Of a stretch of DNA of 64,000 nucleotides, positions 59,607-64,000 are shown in pieces. This DNA is from Emmonsiellopsis sp. PD_33. Lineage: Eukaryota; Ascomycota; Eurotiomycetes; Onygenales; Ajellomycetaceae. Position 1 is the first letter of the stretch. Every line of letters begins with the position of its first letter. The notes under the pieces are model-generated. The model was not told the DNA's origin. It saw nothing but the letters and a program-made list of their open reading frames with translations, and ran no database searches. The stretch is taken from contig JANTQF010000007.1 of assembly GCA_032988165.1 (NCBI GenBank), positions 1 through 64,000 of the forward strand. The letters are read 5' to 3'. The position numbers and the translations under genes were made by a program.

Positions 59607-61282
59607 CTAAACACGGCCTCCCACTCCGAACCTCGTCTCCGTCGTGCCCTCCACATACGCAAAACCCGGTCGCTGCGGATCCTCATCCGGTAGATACCCC
59701 TGGGGCGGCGACCTCCTATGAAACTGCTCGTCGTCGTCGTCGGCCTCCTGGTGCATAACCGTAACTTCCACATCCTTCCGAATACCAACATTGTTCCGTT
59801 GGCCGTTTAGTGGTGGCGGGTTTGCTCCCTCCTTCCACCGTTTAAGATTCTCCATCTGATACTCGTTCACCATGCGCTCCTCGCTCTCGCTAAATGTGGC
59901 GTTCGTGATGGGGTTAGCGGTAGGTGGACCACGGCCTAGGCGACCACGCCGGCCAGATCCCATCGGATTGCCGCTGCCAAAGGTCCGAGACTCGTTGGGG
60001 GTTTTGTCGATTTGTGTCGTGCGGAGGGAGCTGAATACAGTGGTTGTCCAGGTTTTTAGGAGTGGGAAGATCAGGGGGAGGTTGGTGGTTACCACGGCCA
60101 CGAAGGACTCGCTGACTGCCCAGGAGCCGGCCGATTGGGCTCCGTTAACGGGGTCCTAGGCCGGGTCCAGAGGGGTTAGTGGATGGGGTGGCCTAGGAGG
60201 GAAAAGGGGGTAGGTATGGATGGCGACATAGGCAGGACTTACGATCACGATCATTATTACACGGAGGATGGCGCATGTTATGACAAGTAGGCCACCGCTA
60301 AATAGAATCATCAGTCCTATTTTCTTTATAGGCTTTATGCTCGATGCCCATAGCATGGGTATTGGAATGCAGAGGAGGTATAGGTCTGTGGCGACATTGA
60401 GGGAGAGAAAGGTCCAGATGATCTGGTTGGATATGGCCGGTTGGCAGACATCTAGCAGACACAAGATATTAGCTTATCTGATATGATTCGGAATATCTGA
60501 GACGCAGCCTTACTTCCGGGATCTGGATAGATCTGCCAGTACTTGTGAAAAGGGCGACAGGTGAAGAAGAGGTTTAGGACAACCGCAATCCAGGTCGCAA
60601 TAAGAAAAGTGAACCCGACGTAGACGCGGAGTTTATAGGAGCGGCCCAAGCCAGTCTGTTACGCTCGAGAAAAGTTAGCAACAAGTGCAATGCAAAGGAA
60701 CCATATCTGCCTCCACAAAGAGATCATACCGTTAATCGATCGTAAAGTACCATCAGAGACGCCTTCAGAGACCACATCAATACCGAGTAACTCGACCACC
60801 CACACAGCTGAATCTTAGAACCAATCACCCTAACATGGTAATCAGCTAGGGTTCAAAGCATTGGCATTGAAAGACCAAACTACTTACCTGAGGCCGTACT
60901 CTGGATTATCAGGGGACAGTGAAGCCCTCTGCGCATCTGTCATGCCATTGTTGGCAAACCCCTTGGCAACATTTCCGACAGAGTATGCCAATGAAGTCTC
61001 GATAGCATAGAATATCTGTATTCCAACCCGTTAGCGATTGAATGCAAGTGCTCACTCAGCCGATATTTCTGTAGAAAAACATACCGCTCCAACCCAGGCT
61101 AAATAATCATCCGCTCGCAGACCTTTTAACCCCAGGCTAGCAATTCGACCATATGTCCTGATGATAGTCACCATAAGACCGACGCCGAGCAGTGCCCAAG
61201 CCTCAGTCGCGAACGATTGGAAAGCGGCGTTTGCAGCCGCCTGTCTGGCGGCCTCCTCGGGCGTGAGCGGAGGAGACGACAT
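59607..61282 (-). CDS. Seven-helix rhodopsin-fold membrane protein (Pth11-related family)
   Basis: Exons 61282-61085, 61015-60888, 60829-60730, 60655-60514, 60451-60243 and 60155-59607 encode 441 residues. Seven hydrophobic helices follow in order (for example ALLGVGLMVTIIRTYGR, YSVLMWSLKASLMVLYDRL, VGFTFLIATWIAVVLNLFF, GLMILFSGGLLVITCAILR, VVTTNLPLIFPLLKTW). The fungal rhodopsin-family signatures ADDYLAWVGA, FFTCRPF and NVCQPAISNQIIW, the last joined across intron 4, identify the group. No CFEM domain precedes the helices. The long C-terminal tail (about residues 285-441) is hydrophilic and Gly/Pro/Asp-rich. Relatives include surface-sensing receptors such as Pth11; ligand and G-protein coupling are not known. 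It diverges from the flavin monooxygenase gene. Confidence 0.92.
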
Positions 61283-62472
61283 GATGGAGAGAAGCTGTGA
61301 GGCAGAAATGAAGTGAAGCCTAACAACCTGAGGAGCAGCACATCAAGACAATTTTTGTTTCAAGATGTGGCAAAGGCGCCGTGTGAAAGAGGCGGTGGTA
61401 GATTTTCATCTCCCTAAATGTACACAACAGAGGAGGCCTGTCGATTCTTAGTAGTCTTCCGCAGCCAGATCCACACACGATTACCATTGGGGCCTGGGCA
61501 ATTCGAAACGGCCGTCTTGACGATGTGTGGAACTCTAAGGCTCGGCTCAGTTGGCCCTACATAGACGTCGTGAGTTGTGACTGCCGAGCCATATTTGGCG
61601 GGCCGGCCAGTGCAAGTATCGATGTTGATTCGTGAGGTTATTGGCAACTAAATTGTGAGTAAAGCTTGCCCTCAAGTAGCGTCAACTAGTTATGTCACGG
61701 CTCCACGGGGCCGACTGTGTGGGGGCAGCTAAATGCTCCGGTATTCCCGTTTTCTCGCGGGCATCAGGCTGGGTCCTTTCATCCGCAAAAATTATGTGGG
61801 ACAAGCGGCTCGTCGAAGATTTGTCGTCTTTAAGCATGATATCGTTGACGATATCAACAAGGTGTCAATAATTATAAATTTGAAAGATAACGAAGCCGAC
61901 AACATCAGTGACTAACGAGATTCCGCAAATACTTGCTCAGGGACAATTGCCTCTAAGGATTCTGGCTTGGCTCGCGCCTATAGACTTGGCTCAAAATACC
62001 CACAACTCTTCAAGAGACATTGGCGCTTGTTAACAATGCTTGTCAGCAGGAGGAGCATAACGAGAATCCGGTCCAGTAGAATGAGTCCCGCGGGATAACG
62101 GTGTGGGGTGGATGCAAATGAAAGTTCTCACTCACCAAATTGGCGCCTCTCGCGCCGGACCTTCTATCTATAAAATAAAACAACTAGATGTTGTTGGCTA
62201 GTTACTTCCCGTCCCACCAAGAACGAGCACCCCACCTTCAGGGGTTATCCCTGTCCCACACAATATGTTCTACTTGTCAGACTTCAGGGGTGGCAGTGGC
62301 ACCGTGGCAGTTTAGCACGGAGCCTCGCCTTCAAGTTCCCGCCGGGTTTGCGGCAATACCGTTTTTTCCGCAAAGGCGGCTCGTGCTGGGCTAACACCTT
62401 GGACTCACGAACAGCGCATCAGGGCTTCACCATCGCATTACACCAGTCCTTGGTAGAGGAGACTCAACGGCT
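61283..62472. promoter_or_regulatory. Divergent promoter region
   Basis: This is 1.19 kb between the rhodopsin-fold gene (minus) and the flavin monooxygenase (plus). Short frames (61414-61647, 61733-61915) carry no motif. A TATAAAA sequence at about 62168 is some 300 bp upstream of the monooxygenase ATG. Confidence 0.5.
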
Positions 62473-64000
62473 ATGGAAACACTTGACTGTGCGGTTATAG
62501 GTGCAGGTAAGTTCCTTCGTCGTCTCGGCCTTGCTTCTATCCTAGTCGGGACAGCTGGGAAGAAGGAAACAGAACAGTTGGGTTGAAAACGAAAAAGTGC
62601 GATGCTTACACTTATCGACAGGGTGGTACGGTTTGGGAGTAGCAAAGCAGTATCACTGCACGCGACCAGATGACTCCCTGGCCGTGTTCGAATCCGAGGC
62701 CTCGCTGGGCGGCACCTGGGCTGACCATCGATTGTATCCGCGCTTGAAAAGCAACAACCTCTTTGGCACCTACGAGTACCCTGACTTCCCCATGGACAGC
62801 GAGACATTCGGGGTGAAGCCGCGGGAGCATATTCCCGGCGAGGTGATCAATTCGTACCTGAAAGCGTACGCGGCCAATTTTGGGATCACCGATTTGATCC
62901 GCCTTCAGACGAAGGTGCTGGTCGCAGAGCATCAGGACACGATTGCTGGCGGCTGGATTTTGACTGTCGCCGGCTCGAAGCAGGAAGAGTACAAGGTCTT
63001 CGCGCGCCGGCTTATCATCGCGACGGGGCTGACTTCGGAGCCGTTTCTGCCGCATTTTGATGGTCAAGAGACCTTTGGAGGGAAGATATTCCATAATAGG
63101 GATTTCAGGGAGCACAGAGATACTTTGGAAACGGGAAAGTCTGTCACGGTGTTGGGTGCTGGCAAGTCCGCATGGGATGCGGTCTATGCATATGCCATGG
63201 CCGGCGTGAAGGTCAATTGGATAATCCGATGTATGTACAGTTGCCAACCTGGTCAAAGACATCATGAACTAACTTGATGCAATAGCAACTGGACACGGGC
63301 CTTGTTGGATCTCACCCCCATTTGTCACTCCCATCAGGCGGTGGATCGAAAAACTCGCGAGTAAGTATCGTATGAGTCTTTCACAAAGCTGCCTTCTGAT
63401 AATTGAAAACAGATATACGCTTCTTAAGTTGGTTTAGTCCGTGCATATTTAGTGAGGCTGACGGCTACCCCGGTATACGCAACTTTTATCATGGCACGAT
63501 CATCGGCCGGATGATTGTTAATATTTTTTGGAAAATCCTCGGCGTAGATGTCATCAGAGACAACGGGTATGACAAACACCCGGAGACTGCCAAATTGAAG
63601 CCGTGGACATCAGCCATGTTCACTGCCACGAGCTGGAGTATTTTCAACTACGAGACGGATTTCTTCGAACTCGTCAGGAACAGCGGCATGATCAAGATTC
63701 ACGTTGGCGAGATCGACCACCTGAGCCCGGGCAAGGTCCATCTCGCCGACGGCACCGAACTGGAGTCGGATGCTTTCTTAGCAAATACAGGCTGGAAACA
63801 TGTTCCTCCCGTGAAATTTCTTCCCGAGGGTATCGAGAAGGAACTCGGCCTCCCGCACCCCCTAGACGAGAATGCGCCTCCAGAGGATCTTGCCAACCAG
63901 CAAGACCTCATCGAACGGGCCGACAAGGATATCTTCGAACGCTTCCCACGTCTCAGGGATCAGCCAGTTTGGAACAAGAACTACGTCCCAATAACCAAGC
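62473..64000 (+). CDS. Flavin-containing / Baeyer-Villiger-type monooxygenase, 3' end outside window
   Basis: Exons 62473-62506, 62622-63230, 63286-63360 and 63413 to beyond 64000 give about 435 residues so far. The FAD site starts at once (AVIGAGWYG, residues 7-15, split by intron 1). GGTWADHRLYPRLKSNN matches the GGTW and FAD-contacting stretch of FMO/BVMO enzymes. The NADPH-binding Rossmann motif VLGAGKSAWD lies near residue 188, and RLIIATGL precedes it. ANTGWKH near the end is the ATG-type motif that links the two nucleotide domains. Substrate is unknown: relatives oxidise N or S atoms or convert ketones to esters, often in secondary metabolism. The frame is open to the window edge and C-terminal features cannot be judged. 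Confidence 0.92.

Noticed and set aside
1..64000. Transposable elements
   Set aside because: I found no reverse transcriptase, integrase or transposase motif and no long direct or inverted repeats by eye; a repeat search was not possible.

Overview
This looks like nuclear DNA of a filamentous ascomycete (Pezizomycotina). The fit is best with a Eurotiomycete of the Aspergillus/Onygenales kind, judging by the 395-residue FEN1, the short introns of about 50-100 bp with GT..AG ends and CTAAC-like branch sites, and the presence of Zn2Cys6 and C2H2 regulators, a Pth11-type rhodopsin-fold protein and a P450. No species can be named from sequence alone. I rebuilt most genes by hand from splice signals. 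Where exon coordinates are given, the summed exon length is a multiple of three and joins the conserved motifs in frame.

Region 1 (1-28 kb) is mostly accessory metabolism with one housekeeping gene inside it. In order it holds: a decayed GMC oxidoreductase (77-2165, -); a six-exon short-chain dehydrogenase (3802-5060, -); a pathogen-related/NTF2-like protein (7070-8063, -); an intronless class III aminotransferase (10539-11873, +) converging on a Zn2Cys6 regulator (11990-13967, -); a peroxisomal (SKL-ending) acyl-CoA/CoA-ligase family enzyme (15154-17095, -); the replication nuclease FEN1/Rad27 (17976-19505, -); a DUF3500 protein (20437-21779, +); a small conserved protein (22462-23022, -) sharing a 443-bp divergent promoter with a salicylate-hydroxylase-like FAD monooxygenase (23466-24961, +); and a C2H2/fungal_trans regulator with a damaged-looking N-terminus (about 25438-27903, +). 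The DUF3500, small protein, monooxygenase and regulator genes form a compact candidate aromatic-metabolism module.

Region 2 (28-50 kb) is the conserved chromosomal core. It holds a Ser/Pro-rich disordered protein (28992-30915, -), the cohesin acetyltransferase Eco1 (31476-32818, -), a VOC-domain protein with a glycine-zipper membrane segment and a long Ser/His-rich tail (37114-38938, -), an intronless P450 with an altered I-helix (42258-43868, +), the ribosome-biogenesis methyltransferase Nep1/Emg1 (46150-47007, -) and the E2 enzyme Ubc4 (49231-50189, -). These genes are separated by long gene-free stretches, the largest at 32.8-37.1 kb.

Region 3 (51.5-64 kb) holds a very large protein of about 1,400 residues with a fungal STAND-type N-terminal domain (51573-56034, +), a GT32 (Och1-like) glycosyltransferase (57706-58719, +), a seven-helix rhodopsin-fold membrane protein (59607-61282, -) and the 5' part of a flavin-containing/Baeyer-Villiger-type monooxygenase that runs off the end (62473 onward, +).

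The most notable observations are: a 5-nt micro-exon in FEN1 and a 10-nt micro-exon in the dehydrogenase; a 42-bp tandem duplication that copies a splice donor in the STAND-type gene, giving two in-frame donors; a P450 lacking the acidic I-helix residue; a VOC/membrane/Ser-rich fusion; the DUF3500-monooxygenase-regulator neighbourhood; and the multiply frameshifted GMC oxidoreductase. I saw no tRNA, rRNA, CRISPR array or intact transposon.
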